64,000 nucleotides of DNA from Symsagittifera roscoffensis (lineage: Eukaryota; Xenacoelomorpha; Acoela; Convolutidae). Location of the stretch: contig NC_087070.1 of the NCBI RefSeq assembly GCF_963678635.1, positions 11,378,539 through 11,442,538 of the forward strand, written 5' to 3'. Positions within the stretch are counted from its first letter, which is position 1. Each line of letters begins with the position of its first letter. A program made the translations under genes and the position numbers. This document shows, piece by piece, positions 28,872 through 38,168 of this stretch. The notes below the pieces were generated by a model. It searched no databases and was not told the origin of the DNA. It worked only from the letters and a program-made list of their open reading frames with translations.

Positions 28872-31800
28872 TCACCTCATGTTCTTCGCCTTCGAGGTAC
28901 CTGATACCGGTGTTCTTGGCACTGTAATTTGTTCCAATAGTGCCTCTTCGTCATCGGAGCTAATCACAATTTCCTCCCAGGCCTTCAGCTGTTCATAGGC
29001 TCGCATCCACTCTCTCTGCTCTTGCAACCTTTTCAATTGACTTGGTAGGCCTTTCACCTTCGACTCCCGGTTCAAGCAGAAGGAGTTATGAAGACTCAAG
29101 CTCACATTCCTCGCCAGGTCCTCCTCCAGTATCGTTTCCCTCGCTCTAGAATTGTCTCTGGATATTCTGCCTACTCTTTTCCACCCCGCCGTGATTGCGT
29201 TTCGATGGGTTAGCAGAGGTCTCTTAAAGGCATCTGGCCCTATTTCAGCTTGGAATTGTCGATATTCCTTCTGATGTTTCCTCATGTGGTCCTTTGTCAC
29301 TGCATACAACCAGGATGTTAACGTCGCACGAAACCAAGGAAAGAATCTCAGGCGGCTCCATATGTGTCTGACTTGCACTGGTATGGCGAATACCTTGCAT
29401 GCAGTCTCGAACAACTCCAGTCTCCTGCTGTAATCTATCGCATAAATCGATTCAGCTGTTGGCGCTCTCGATTCTCTGTACTTCGCTATATTCTCCTCAA
29501 TCCATCTCAGAGCCAGCATCGTGCTTACCATTAAGATGGTCACCTTTTGTCGATACTCCGGTAGTCCTAGCGACTTAATTTCTTCTACGTCCCAGATCAG
29601 ACAGAGATTGGCGCGGTCCGGGTACCACACTGTCTGCGCCAGACAGTGGCATGGACAATCCCCATGCGTGAGGTCGATGCTTCTAAGGTTGCGTTCTCCC
29701 GAAGCTTCTAGGAGAGGCTCAAGTTCCATCATTTTCTCATGCACCACGTCGACTTCTTCCGAGCTTGAAGCACCTACTGCGGGTTTCCCCACCACGTTCT
29801 GCTTCCCATGGTCACTTGTATTTTCGCTCTCCAAGCCTAGAAGTTCTTCACCCCAGATTTCACTCAAGTCATCTCTTTGCTCCTTTGGTACTGCTCCTCG
29901 GATCTTCCTCAATAGCTTGTGTGAGTGGTGTGACATCCGAGCTAGTCTCACGCACTTGGGCACTGAGAAGGCTTTGTCTATCATCACCCTCTGGCTGGAC
30001 ACCTCCACCATTGCCATGTGTAGTGGATAGTGGCTCCCACATAGGTTAGCCAACACTGATCCCACTAAGGATTTTGCATTTAGAGGCAATCCATAGGCTT
30101 CGCTCATGGGAAATCCCATCTCTGCCTCGAGTCCGATCTTCCAACTCTTGATGTGCTTTTGGTTCACTTGTAGCACTCCGGGCCATGATTCCACGCTTAA
30201 CGCGGTCACCAGGTGATGTTCTGACTCTAGCCTCTCCAGTGACTGGAGACTGCACATTCTTGAGAAGAATCCCAAGGCTGTCGCTAGGTTCACGGTGGTC
30301 CTCGCGTAACATTCAGCCACTATCTGTACCTCACTCTTCTCCCTTTCAGTGATATCTTCAAACCAGGTAGTGAGGTCCTCTTTCTGGAAAGATTGTATCC
30401 TGACGCATAATCGTCCATCACAAATATGTTCGCCGTTACTGCATGTCGAATCAAGACAACTGCCCGGCTCCATCCTCCTCACCGGCTCTGTTCCACTTGT
30501 CACCTCACTTGATTCTTTCACCTGAGGCAAGATCAGTTTGTGTACTATGCTCAAGATCGCCAAGTCCTCATCCTCCGTCGGTGCCAATCTCACTCGCTCG
30601 GTGACCTCCTCAATCATACTTGCATGGGGATGTGGACACCAGGAAGGTCTGAGTAATTTCCATACCACTCCCAGGTTCGTGATCAACACGCCACTCCCAT
30701 CACCCATTCTTAGCTCCACTCTTTTACTTGAGCGTGGCACACTTATCACTCCCGGCATCCCCTCAAGAACCAGACCCAGGCTAGGTCTCTCTCTCTCCAC
30801 AACGTCTATCTCCACTATCTTCTCTGTCCAGAACTTCAACAGCTCCGCCACTTCATAATTTCTGTTGGCTCCTCCAGCTTCCAGGTCCAAGAAGGGGTTG
30901 TACGCCATTCCCATTACTCCAGAAACATATTGGTACTCTCCCTTTCTGTTGAGTTTCAAGTACTCCCCTGACGAAGCCAGGTTGCGGTGAACGTCGTGCT
31001 CCTCTTCGAACTTCTTGTTGTAGAATCTCCGTATCTCATCCAACTTCCTATGGTTCTCCAGAGATTGCCTAGAACCATCCTCCCTCTCTATCCCAGTGCT
31101 CTGATACACATTCAAGATGACTGTGGAGACTCTCCTTTCCAACGTCTTGCTTGCGACTGCTTTCTGATGACATGCTAGGATGGTACTGTCAGTCATCATC
31201 GACATCGTCCACCTCAAGAAACAGGTTGCATCCTTCCTCCTTGCCAGACTCAAGCCTGAGTTGTCCTTGGCAACGTGCTGCATCAACATTCGGTATATCT
31301 CTAGATTTTTTCCTCCCAGCTTCAACTTGTCGTATGAAGTCAGCGTTTCCAGCTCTATCCCCAACAGGCTCCACGCGAACATCAGTTGTCCTGCAGTCCT
31401 GATAAAGGGATTCGCCATCAGTGGTGGTGCCGATGAGGATGTCCTCATCGCCTCTTCAAAATGATCCTTCAATAAGTTCTGCCAGGATCTCTTCAGCTGG
31501 TTTGCCAACTCCATCTTGTTGACCTCAGCCTTCTGCTGGGTGGCCCAGCTGTATCGTTTGCGAGCCACTCCACTGTTCAACTTCTTCAAACAGCCTTCCA
31601 TCTCCTTCAATGTCTCGAGAGCTATCCACCATGGTCGGGAGGTGTTTCTGGTTTTACTTTTCTCAAGTGGATCACTGGTCACTTGCTTCCCGACAGCTTG
31701 ATGTTCACTTGAGACCCACTCTTTGCCAACATCTACTTCCCAGGTCTGCCCGCTCGTCGAACCTCGCTTCATTTTTATTCTTTGAGGTTTGAAATCCTCC

Positions 31801-34800
31801 TCCGTCACGGAACTAGTGGGATTCTCCATTTCTTTTTCTATGTCGAGCAGTTTCCTCGGTTCGTAGCTACTCTTGTAGGCTGCCGTTTTCCATCGCGCCA
31901 GAACCATGGGAGCCGTCTCTCTCAAGTCTTTTTCCGAGACCGCGTCAGCTGAAGGACTGCCCATTCCCTCCACGTCTCTCTTCCTCTTGCGAGACCTCAC
32001 GTCTTTGCTTGGGGGCGTCATTGGTATCATCACTGATTCAACTTCCTTTTCTCCAGCCAACTCTTGCCTCCCCCCTGCTCGAGCCTTAAGGATATTAGTA
32101 CTTTTAATCATATTACTAGTTCCTACCTTATCCCCCCTTGTACACTTAATTATTTTATTGTCAGTTTTCTGTTTCGGAGTAGAGCTGTCTTTACATTTGT
32201 CTTCTCTGGTCTTTCTTGACTTCCTCAACTCGACCATTTTGTTCAGTAGTTCCACTCTAGCTTTCTCTTCTAAACCCGTCCCCACCAGGACAGGCTCACC
32301 AAACTTCACCACCGTGTCCCACAGTTCTTCTTTGAAATTATCCAACGTGGTGTCTTCATCCACTTCTCGACTGAATTCGCTCAAGAACTTTTGCCAAGCA
32401 TCTCCATCCAGAGTGCCCAGGAAGGCGTCTCTGCTTCCCTCGAAGGTATTCTTCTCCCTCCTCTCCGTACTCAAGAAGATCATTCCCATGTTGGGATTCT
32501 CGCTTGTCAACGACATTTCCGGGTACTTGCGAGGGGACGAGGTCAAAGGTGGCGTAGGAGTATCTGCCCAGTTTTCTTCACTCAGGTCTTTCAACAATTC
32601 CTGCGCTGTGAATTCCACTTCCGTTGGCTTTTGCTCCGGTGTGTTTCCCACTTCCATATCCTCTCCTGCCTCACTGAGGGTTTCATCCATGCTTTCGTCT
32701 CCTGACTCTGCTTCCCTTCTCTCAAAGATCCTCTTGAATCGATCTGCCACGGTGCCACTCTTTTTATCCCCAGGGATGTCTACTGGAAGGGGTGATGGTG
32801 TCGCTGAACTCGTCGCCTCACCTTTTGTCAGTGCCACGTACAATGGACCTGCTGCATCTAACTTCTTTCCTTCTCTATTACGCTCCATCAGCTCAAGTCC
32901 GTAAGGTGCCCGGTACTTCCTTGTGGCAAATAGCATCGCGTCTGCTTTCAGTGCTACATGCCCTTCTTCCACTATCATCCTGCCGTCGTCCCATACCGGC
33001 CGCTGGTTCTCTAGGCCTGCCCGCTTAAGTACTCTCAAGGTATCTTGCACGTCGAATTTAGGGGGCATCGACCCTCTGATCTTCTTGGCTTGAGTCGTCC
33101 ATGAGTTTATCTTCACATCGCTAGTATGGAAATAAATTGCTGCAGTATAGCCGATGAAGAGCGGATCCCAGCCGTCAGTAAACTCCTTCTGCCGTTCTTC
33201 AGTCGTGGTTCTCGCGTAGGAGGATGGGACAACCAGGGAACTGTTCATCCCTAGGGTCATTCTCCTCACTATGGGGAACTCGGGAATGCTCGTCGGTAGG
33301 GCTTCTCTCTCCAATATCGCTTCCAGCTCCTTTTTCACCAACTCGAAACTTTTTGTCCATGCAGGGATTCTCAAGATTTCTTGTCCATTGGCTGCCAAGG
33401 GATTCAAGTTCCAAAACTTGGGGTAAGTTTCGATGGGGCCCTCGCGCTTGCCTCCCATCCGGCACTGCATTTGTCCTCGGAAACTGTACACGATCAACTC
33501 TGGATCCTTTACCTTTCCGAAGAGCACCGTGTTGCTCATTTGTGCCCTCAGCACCTCTTGCTGGCACCAGTTCAGTGTCGTTCCATCCAGTACGCTTATG
33601 AGGCTCACGTGGGTCACGGAGTATCGATAAGCTGTCACCAAGGGATCTGGAAATGCGAACGTGACAGCCGGTCCATATATACAAGTCACGACCTCCCCCA
33701 GCCCCCGGATAATCCCCATGGGATCCGATCTCATGGCCAGGCATAGATCCGTTAATAGGGGCATGCCTCCATTCACTTTCCTCCACTCCTCTCTGGTCTT
33801 CGGGCTCTTTTCTTCGCCAGTCAGGTGCCTGTTCTGCATCAGTAGATACTGCACGAGCAGCGTCCTTAGCCCGGCTGCACACTTGTACGAGTAGGTCTCA
33901 ATACTCGAGTGTGTTCTTCCCATCGCCAGGGGCTCCCCATACCTCATCAATCGGTGAAATGACGCCAGTTCACCGTGGGTCAGGAGTACCAACGTCAAGT
34001 ATCCATCTATTCTGAGGGTGTCCACACCACGACTGAACATGTATGCGGGGCCCATATTAAACAAGTATCTTGGGTAGACCAGGTACAGCGCCAGCAACAG
34101 GCTGATCGGCATATTCAACATCTCCTGTATAAACGCATCAAAGATCGTCTCCTTCGCACTGTACACCTCAGTCAGGAACTCTCTTCCCCAACAAGGACTC
34201 AAGAACTCGAGAATCTCATGATCCCTCCTCGTCTTCAGCTCACCCCACGCGTGCTCTCTCCAAAATCCTCCAATCGTGACCTCATTGGCTGCCGTGACGA
34301 ACCTGCCAACCGTCATCCCCTTTTCCTCAGCTTTTCCCAGTTGCTCCTCGAGAAACTCCCAGATCTGCTTCACCAGAGGCGGCGCATCCTCTCTTGTTTT
34401 CCTCGTGGCATTTTCCAACCTTGGGCTTAAGAAGGGCCATCTGCCTCCCTCTTGCGCCAACCGATTCCCCATCGACTCCAGTTGTTTTTCCGATGTGGCC
34501 ACGTTCTGTCTTTCGTTGTTTGGCCCTCTAGATCTGCTGGTCGAGCTCGTAATGGTCAACTCCATGTCCCGAAACCACAGACTAGCCGTCAGGTGAATTA
34601 TCACTGGGTGATCATCCCTAAGGATCGGGCTGAGCTTGAGTTGCCTGGCAAAGTTAGATATTTCCAGTAGGAGGACCTCGTCCAATACGATGAGGATATC
34701 AGCCAACTCGTGAAAGCCTCTCAATGCATGGGAGACGTCCGCCCACGCTGCCGCGAGTTCTGACTTGCACAGCCTCAAGTTCGTCGGTTCCAATTCTCGG

Positions 34801-36032
34801 TTGGGAGCTGCCATCAGGACACGCCACCCATTCCCCTCTGCGATCAAGATCAAGATCGCGTACACGAATTGCAGAGCCAGCGGCATGCTCGAGTACCCGG
34901 GGGATGTTGTGAACGCCACTTTTGTCTTGGCGCCGAATCTTGAGGCAACATTCTCCTGTACTTCATTAATCGCCGCGAATAAGGTCTGGATGGCCTCCCA
35001 GATCCTCTTTGGCGTAGGTTCACCACCCTTGAGCTGCTCAAGAAATCCCGTTGCGTGCAGATGATCGTTCATCCCCGCAAACAGCAGTAACTCAGGTTCG
35101 CAGGGCATTTCTGACTTTATTGCCACTACCAGGGTCAACATCTGGTTCAGTTCCGCACCCGGCAAGGTGTATATCAGGGTTTCTGGCCAAAACAACTTGG
35201 GAGACGTACCTTCGAAATCTGATCCTGCCACGATCACCACCCTTGCTGCAGCTGGGTCTGCTCTGTCGTAGACCGCTAAGGTTTTGGCCAGTTGCGCTTG
35301 CCCACAGGGTTTCCCATATCGGGGGTCATTGGCCAATTTTGCGCCTTCATATTCGGCGTCTGGTAACTCCATCTCTCTTGGGTTCATCAGTTTGTCGACC
35401 ACTCTCAACTGTGCTGGAGTGGCCACTCTAATTCTGGCAATGCTGGTCCGGTGCTTGGGAGGCTCCACCACCAGTCCCGGGCTCCCCAAGGACTTGAGAG
35501 GTCTGTAATTAATTGGTCCCATCATCGACCTAGTGGGAATTCCACTCAGGTCTGCTGTCTCTGTCAACTTCGCTCTCGAGAAACGCGTTTCATGAGCCTT
35601 CAACCAGTCCACACACTTGTGCCTCCCCAAGTCTTCATGTGAGACCTGCTCAAGACCCAAAGCCCTCGCTAGCTCCTGTCTACACTCTAGGTCTTCCAGA
35701 TCCAGTTCCTTGACCTTCTCCTCATACTTCTGTCTGCTGGTCTCCAGTGGCTTCTCTGACCTCTTTTTCTCCGCAACCACCACTGAGGACATTACCGACC
35801 CCTGGGGAGTTGCTGATGTCACTTCATCAGCTTCCATGGGCGTGGTGCTCGGCAACTTGGCCCGGCTATTCCTCTCACTATCTCTAGAATCGGCCCTCTC
35901 GCCCAAGCGACTCGACAAAGATCTCGGGTTGAAGAAGGGTGGGTTTGGGGGTGGCCCGAACGTGACCTGTGCTGTTTCCAGCAAATCCGTCTCTAGCGCA
36001 CTATATGCTTTTGAAAGACGTCGTTCAACCAT
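28872..36032 (-). CDS. ORF B: 2386-residue accessory protein of element 1, unknown function
   Basis: The longest extra gene of the element. It starts at an ATG inside the end of the SGNH ORF. Around residues 262-345 is a region resembling SGNH blocks: VIVAGSDFEG (block I-like), then LLFAGMNDHLHATG (block III-like), and near 475 a DDH. The element 2 protein keeps these as IVASSDYL, VVAGSNDHL and DDDH. The middle (about 1100-1700) is charged and low-complexity. The C-terminal third has conserved cysteine/histidine blocks: SCLDSTCSNGEHICDGRLC (about 1945) and CPCHCLAQTVWYPDRANL (about 2123), and FSVPKCVRLARMS. I recognise no other family. Conservation in a diverged relative indicates selection on the protein. 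Confidence 0.85.
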   Translation of the reverse strand: MVERRLSKAYSALETDLLETAQVTFGPPPNPPFFNPRSLSSRLGERADSRDSERNSRAKLPSTTPMEADEVTSATPQGSVMSSVVVAEKKRSEKPLETSRQKYEEKVKELDLEDLECRQELARALGLEQVSHEDLGRHKCVDWLKAHETRFSRAKLTETADLSGIPTRSMMGPINYRPLKSLGSPGLVVEPPKHRTSIARIRVATPAQLRVVDKLMNPREMELPDAEYEGAKLANDPRYGKPCGQAQLAKTLAVYDRADPAAARVVIVAGSDFEGTSPKLFWPETLIYTLPGAELNQMLTLVVAIKSEMPCEPELLLFAGMNDHLHATGFLEQLKGGEPTPKRIWEAIQTLFAAINEVQENVASRFGAKTKVAFTTSPGYSSMPLALQFVYAILILIAEGNGWRVLMAAPNRELEPTNLRLCKSELAAAWADVSHALRGFHELADILIVLDEVLLLEISNFARQLKLSPILRDDHPVIIHLTASLWFRDMELTITSSTSRSRGPNNERQNVATSEKQLESMGNRLAQEGGRWPFLSPRLENATRKTREDAPPLVKQIWEFLEEQLGKAEEKGMTVGRFVTAANEVTIGGFWREHAWGELKTRRDHEILEFLSPCWGREFLTEVYSAKETIFDAFIQEMLNMPISLLLALYLVYPRYLFNMGPAYMFSRGVDTLRIDGYLTLVLLTHGELASFHRLMRYGEPLAMGRTHSSIETYSYKCAAGLRTLLVQYLLMQNRHLTGEEKSPKTREEWRKVNGGMPLLTDLCLAMRSDPMGIIRGLGEVVTCIYGPAVTFAFPDPLVTAYRYSVTHVSLISVLDGTTLNWCQQEVLRAQMSNTVLFGKVKDPELIVYSFRGQMQCRMGGKREGPIETYPKFWNLNPLAANGQEILRIPAWTKSFELVKKELEAILEREALPTSIPEFPIVRRMTLGMNSSLVVPSSYARTTTEERQKEFTDGWDPLFIGYTAAIYFHTSDVKINSWTTQAKKIRGSMPPKFDVQDTLRVLKRAGLENQRPVWDDGRMIVEEGHVALKADAMLFATRKYRAPYGLELMERNREGKKLDAAGPLYVALTKGEATSSATPSPLPVDIPGDKKSGTVADRFKRIFERREAESGDESMDETLSEAGEDMEVGNTPEQKPTEVEFTAQELLKDLSEENWADTPTPPLTSSPRKYPEMSLTSENPNMGMIFLSTERREKNTFEGSRDAFLGTLDGDAWQKFLSEFSREVDEDTTLDNFKEELWDTVVKFGEPVLVGTGLEEKARVELLNKMVELRKSRKTREDKCKDSSTPKQKTDNKIIKCTRGDKVGTSNMIKSTNILKARAGGRQELAGEKEVESVMIPMTPPSKDVRSRKRKRDVEGMGSPSADAVSEKDLRETAPMVLARWKTAAYKSSYEPRKLLDIEKEMENPTSSVTEEDFKPQRIKMKRGSTSGQTWEVDVGKEWVSSEHQAVGKQVTSDPLEKSKTRNTSRPWWIALETLKEMEGCLKKLNSGVARKRYSWATQQKAEVNKMELANQLKRSWQNLLKDHFEEAMRTSSSAPPLMANPFIRTAGQLMFAWSLLGIELETLTSYDKLKLGGKNLEIYRMLMQHVAKDNSGLSLARRKDATCFLRWTMSMMTDSTILACHQKAVASKTLERRVSTVILNVYQSTGIEREDGSRQSLENHRKLDEIRRFYNKKFEEEHDVHRNLASSGEYLKLNRKGEYQYVSGVMGMAYNPFLDLEAGGANRNYEVAELLKFWTEKIVEIDVVERERPSLGLVLEGMPGVISVPRSSKRVELRMGDGSGVLITNLGVVWKLLRPSWCPHPHASMIEEVTERVRLAPTEDEDLAILSIVHKLILPQVKESSEVTSGTEPVRRMEPGSCLDSTCSNGEHICDGRLCVRIQSFQKEDLTTWFEDITEREKSEVQIVAECYARTTVNLATALGFFSRMCSLQSLERLESEHHLVTALSVESWPGVLQVNQKHIKSWKIGLEAEMGFPMSEAYGLPLNAKSLVGSVLANLCGSHYPLHMAMVEVSSQRVMIDKAFSVPKCVRLARMSHHSHKLLRKIRGAVPKEQRDDLSEIWGEELLGLESENTSDHGKQNVVGKPAVGASSSEEVDVVHEKMMELEPLLEASGERNLRSIDLTHGDCPCHCLAQTVWYPDRANLCLIWDVEEIKSLGLPEYRQKVTILMVSTMLALRWIEENIAKYRESRAPTAESIYAIDYSRRLELFETACKVFAIPVQVRHIWSRLRFFPWFRATLTSWLYAVTKDHMRKHQKEYRQFQAEIGPDAFKRPLLTHRNAITAGWKRVGRISRDNSRARETILEEDLARNVSLSLHNSFCLNRESKVKGLPSQLKRLQEQREWMRAYEQLKAWEEIVISSDDEEALLEQITVPRTPVSGTSKAKNMR

Positions 36033-37714
36033 TCCACCCCTCTGGGCCTGTCAAAGTGAATGCCATCCGCAGATGCATTGTCAGGGAAAGAGGTTAATTC
36101 CATTTGCTCAGCCACGTCCAGTAGCCTAAGGGGAAGGACACTCCTCTGATGAATCTTCCTGATTGTTTCGTTCAGGCTGCGCACTTTCGTATTCATCTCT
36201 ACCGCATGTTGATCCGCTCCCATGTTGTAGGGAACAGTACACACCGTGAGAATGGACGGGTCCATTTGGATCCGTATCTCCTCGAGAATGCAGCTCATCT
36301 TTTCATGCAGCCTTGTCACCTTCCTCGCTTCCCCCCTTGACACATCATTCGTCCCGACCATCAGGGTGACTGTGTACACGCTCACCATCCCTAGCATCTC
36401 AAGAGTCGCTAACATCTGCGGCGTTGCGGCTCCGGCGAAGCTCAAGATTCCCGTTTGCCAATGGGATTGGATCCGGGTCAGCACCCGCAGCAAGCTGTCT
36501 CCAATGATCAAGTGAACCGAGCCTTCAGGCACTCGAGGATACGTGAAGTACTCCACCCAAGTCGCATCGTGGAAGCAATCTCTTCTCTCTCTCTGCGCCG
36601 GATTCCAGTCTATACGATTGTGCTTGCGATATCTCCCATCCGTATTCTTCTTGTAGCTCGAGATCATCACACTCCTGACAGGCTGTTCCCCCCAAGTCGA
36701 GGGTAAATCCACTCTTACCGGACTCTCGCGATTCCTCAGCTGTAACCTCTCCTGCAACTCTTTCAGCCGTGACGAGCCGCCACTACTACCTGGGGTCGAA
36801 CTCGGTGTGTATCCAGGCAGCGCGACGTCCATCAATGGTCGTATTACTTGAGTCTCCATTCCACGCAGGGAGGACGTTGATTCGGGTGGTATCCATACCT
36901 CCAGCCCCTCATTCATATGTTCTTGCGCCGCACGATCGAGGTTGAATCGTCCCTTTGACCTAGGAGCTTCGTCCACCTCCATGCGTGACTCTGGCCTTGA
37001 GACAGTCACTACCCGCTCTTTGGGCCTAGCCCCTTTTTGCATATCGAGCTCGCGCTGTTGTTGCTGGATCCTCTCAAGTTTTGCTTGGTCTCTCTCGAGA
37101 GCCTGCTTCAGCTGCTCACAATTCGCGGCATTCTCCCGCACCCTTTCTGCCTGCAGCCGTTCCGCCTTCATTATGTCCAATTCTCTCCGCGCTTGATCCC
37201 TCTCGAGCACCGCTTGATCCCGGTCGAGGTTCGCCTTATTCTTCTCCCGCTGGGTTCTCTCGAGTTCTTTTTTCATGGCACTGACGTCCGGATAAGCCTC
37301 CCCCGTCTGCTGTGCCCGTGACATCGACGGTACTTTACTCGTACTCTGGCTCGCGGGCCTGACTGATGGTCTGGCCGGCAGTGGGAATTCCCCCGCACCA
37401 TACTCTGTGTTGTTGTTTAGACCAGGGTTCCTCGCCAAATCGAACCCCCTTATCGCTCCATCCACGTTCCAGGACAGCCATCTGGTCTGTGCTTGATCGG
37501 ACACCCCTTCAGTGGTGTAGCCTACCATCAAGACCGCCTCCGTCGCAGACTCTCGACACTCGCCCTCATCCTCCAATTGTAGGATGGCGTTCAGCATCAC
37601 TGCCATTCTCTCGTTCACTTGAGTGTAATCCAGATCTCTCAGCCGTCTGTACAGTTCGTCAAGTGTGGGCTTTTTCAGAGCCGATGGCATGGACTTCCAG
37701 TATCGATCGGCCAT
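35993..37714 (-). CDS. ORF A: coiled-coil and SGNH hydrolase protein of element 1
   Basis: 573 residues from ATG in a good context (GAAATGG). An N-terminal helical domain (about 10-110) is shared with element 2. A long coiled coil follows (about 141-240, heptad-like ERDQARRELDIMKAERLQ), then a disordered linker. The SGNH hydrolase domain (about 395-573) has block I LIIGDSLLRVL, block II FAGAATPQM, block III LMVGTNDVSRG and block V ASADGIHFDRPRG. The catalytic Ser, Gly, Asn and the Asp/His pair are all present, so esterase or acetyl-hydrolase activity is plausible; the substrate is unknown. It overlaps ORF B by 40 bases, ORF B being in the -1 frame. The coiled coil suggests assembly into oligomers. 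Confidence 0.88.
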   Translation of the reverse strand: MADRYWKSMPSALKKPTLDELYRRLRDLDYTQVNERMAVMLNAILQLEDEGECRESATEAVLMVGYTTEGVSDQAQTRWLSWNVDGAIRGFDLARNPGLNNNTEYGAGEFPLPARPSVRPASQSTSKVPSMSRAQQTGEAYPDVSAMKKELERTQREKNKANLDRDQAVLERDQARRELDIMKAERLQAERVRENAANCEQLKQALERDQAKLERIQQQQRELDMQKGARPKERVVTVSRPESRMEVDEAPRSKGRFNLDRAAQEHMNEGLEVWIPPESTSSLRGMETQVIRPLMDVALPGYTPSSTPGSSGGSSRLKELQERLQLRNRESPVRVDLPSTWGEQPVRSVMISSYKKNTDGRYRKHNRIDWNPAQRERRDCFHDATWVEYFTYPRVPEGSVHLIIGDSLLRVLTRIQSHWQTGILSFAGAATPQMLATLEMLGMVSVYTVTLMVGTNDVSRGEARKVTRLHEKMSCILEEIRIQMDPSILTVCTVPYNMGADQHAVEMNTKVRSLNETIRKIHQRSVLPLRLLDVAEQMELTSFPDNASADGIHFDRPRGVEWLNDVFQKHIVR

Positions 37715-38168
37715 TTCTGTGACTTCGATTGACTCTTTGAGTATTAGTACTTGAGTTTTACCTGAGCAACTTGAGTTTTACCTGAGCAACTTGAGTTTTA
37801 CCTGAGCAACTTGAGTTTTCTTGAGATGTCGTTCTCTTCTTTTGATTAAATACAGATGAGTAGTCAATTTGAGATCAACAAATCAATCTGAAAATAACAC
37901 CCGATATTTAGACCGACAAGCTGTGTTCCTAACCAGAAAGCCCCATTACTTTTATGATTAAAAACCCTCCCCTTTTCGCCCTACTAAAATGATTCAATTT
38001 AAATTTTCTAAAAAACATGCAGACACATTTTATGTTTTAGCACCATCATTCATTTAAAATGATAATTGTCATGCCAATCACCCATGAGATCCCTTACCTG
38101 TTTCGTACCCCAATACCTAGCTCAAGATTCTTCCCTCACACCCGACTCGACGCTCCCGTGTACCTGAC
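37715..38168 (-). other. Non-coding gap between macro ORF and ORF A
   Basis: 454 bp, AT-rich, with a threefold 20-bp repeat close to the ORF A start. This is the longest gap between ORFs in element 1, so it is a likely site for a subgenomic promoter or splice acceptor. Confidence 0.55.
37750..37825 (-). repeat. Threefold 20-bp repeat upstream of ORF A
   Basis: Three direct copies of ACTTGAGTTTTACCTGAGCA and a partial fourth. On the minus strand each reads TTGCTCAG|GTAAAACTCAAG, so each has a possible 3' splice site and a possible 5' splice site back to back, 35-100 bases before the ORF A ATG. Confidence 0.8.

Noticed and set aside
31906-32904. Plus-strand open frame of 332 codons
   Set aside because: Lies antisense to ORF B, is Ser/Leu-rich as expected for the complement of a charged coding region, and has no motif. 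The same applies to 38242-38943, 45469-46086 and similar frames.
35993-36032. Programmed -1 ribosomal frameshift between ORF A and ORF B
   Set aside because: The frame relation fits, but no X XXY YYZ heptamer is present in the overlap and ORF B has its own ATG.
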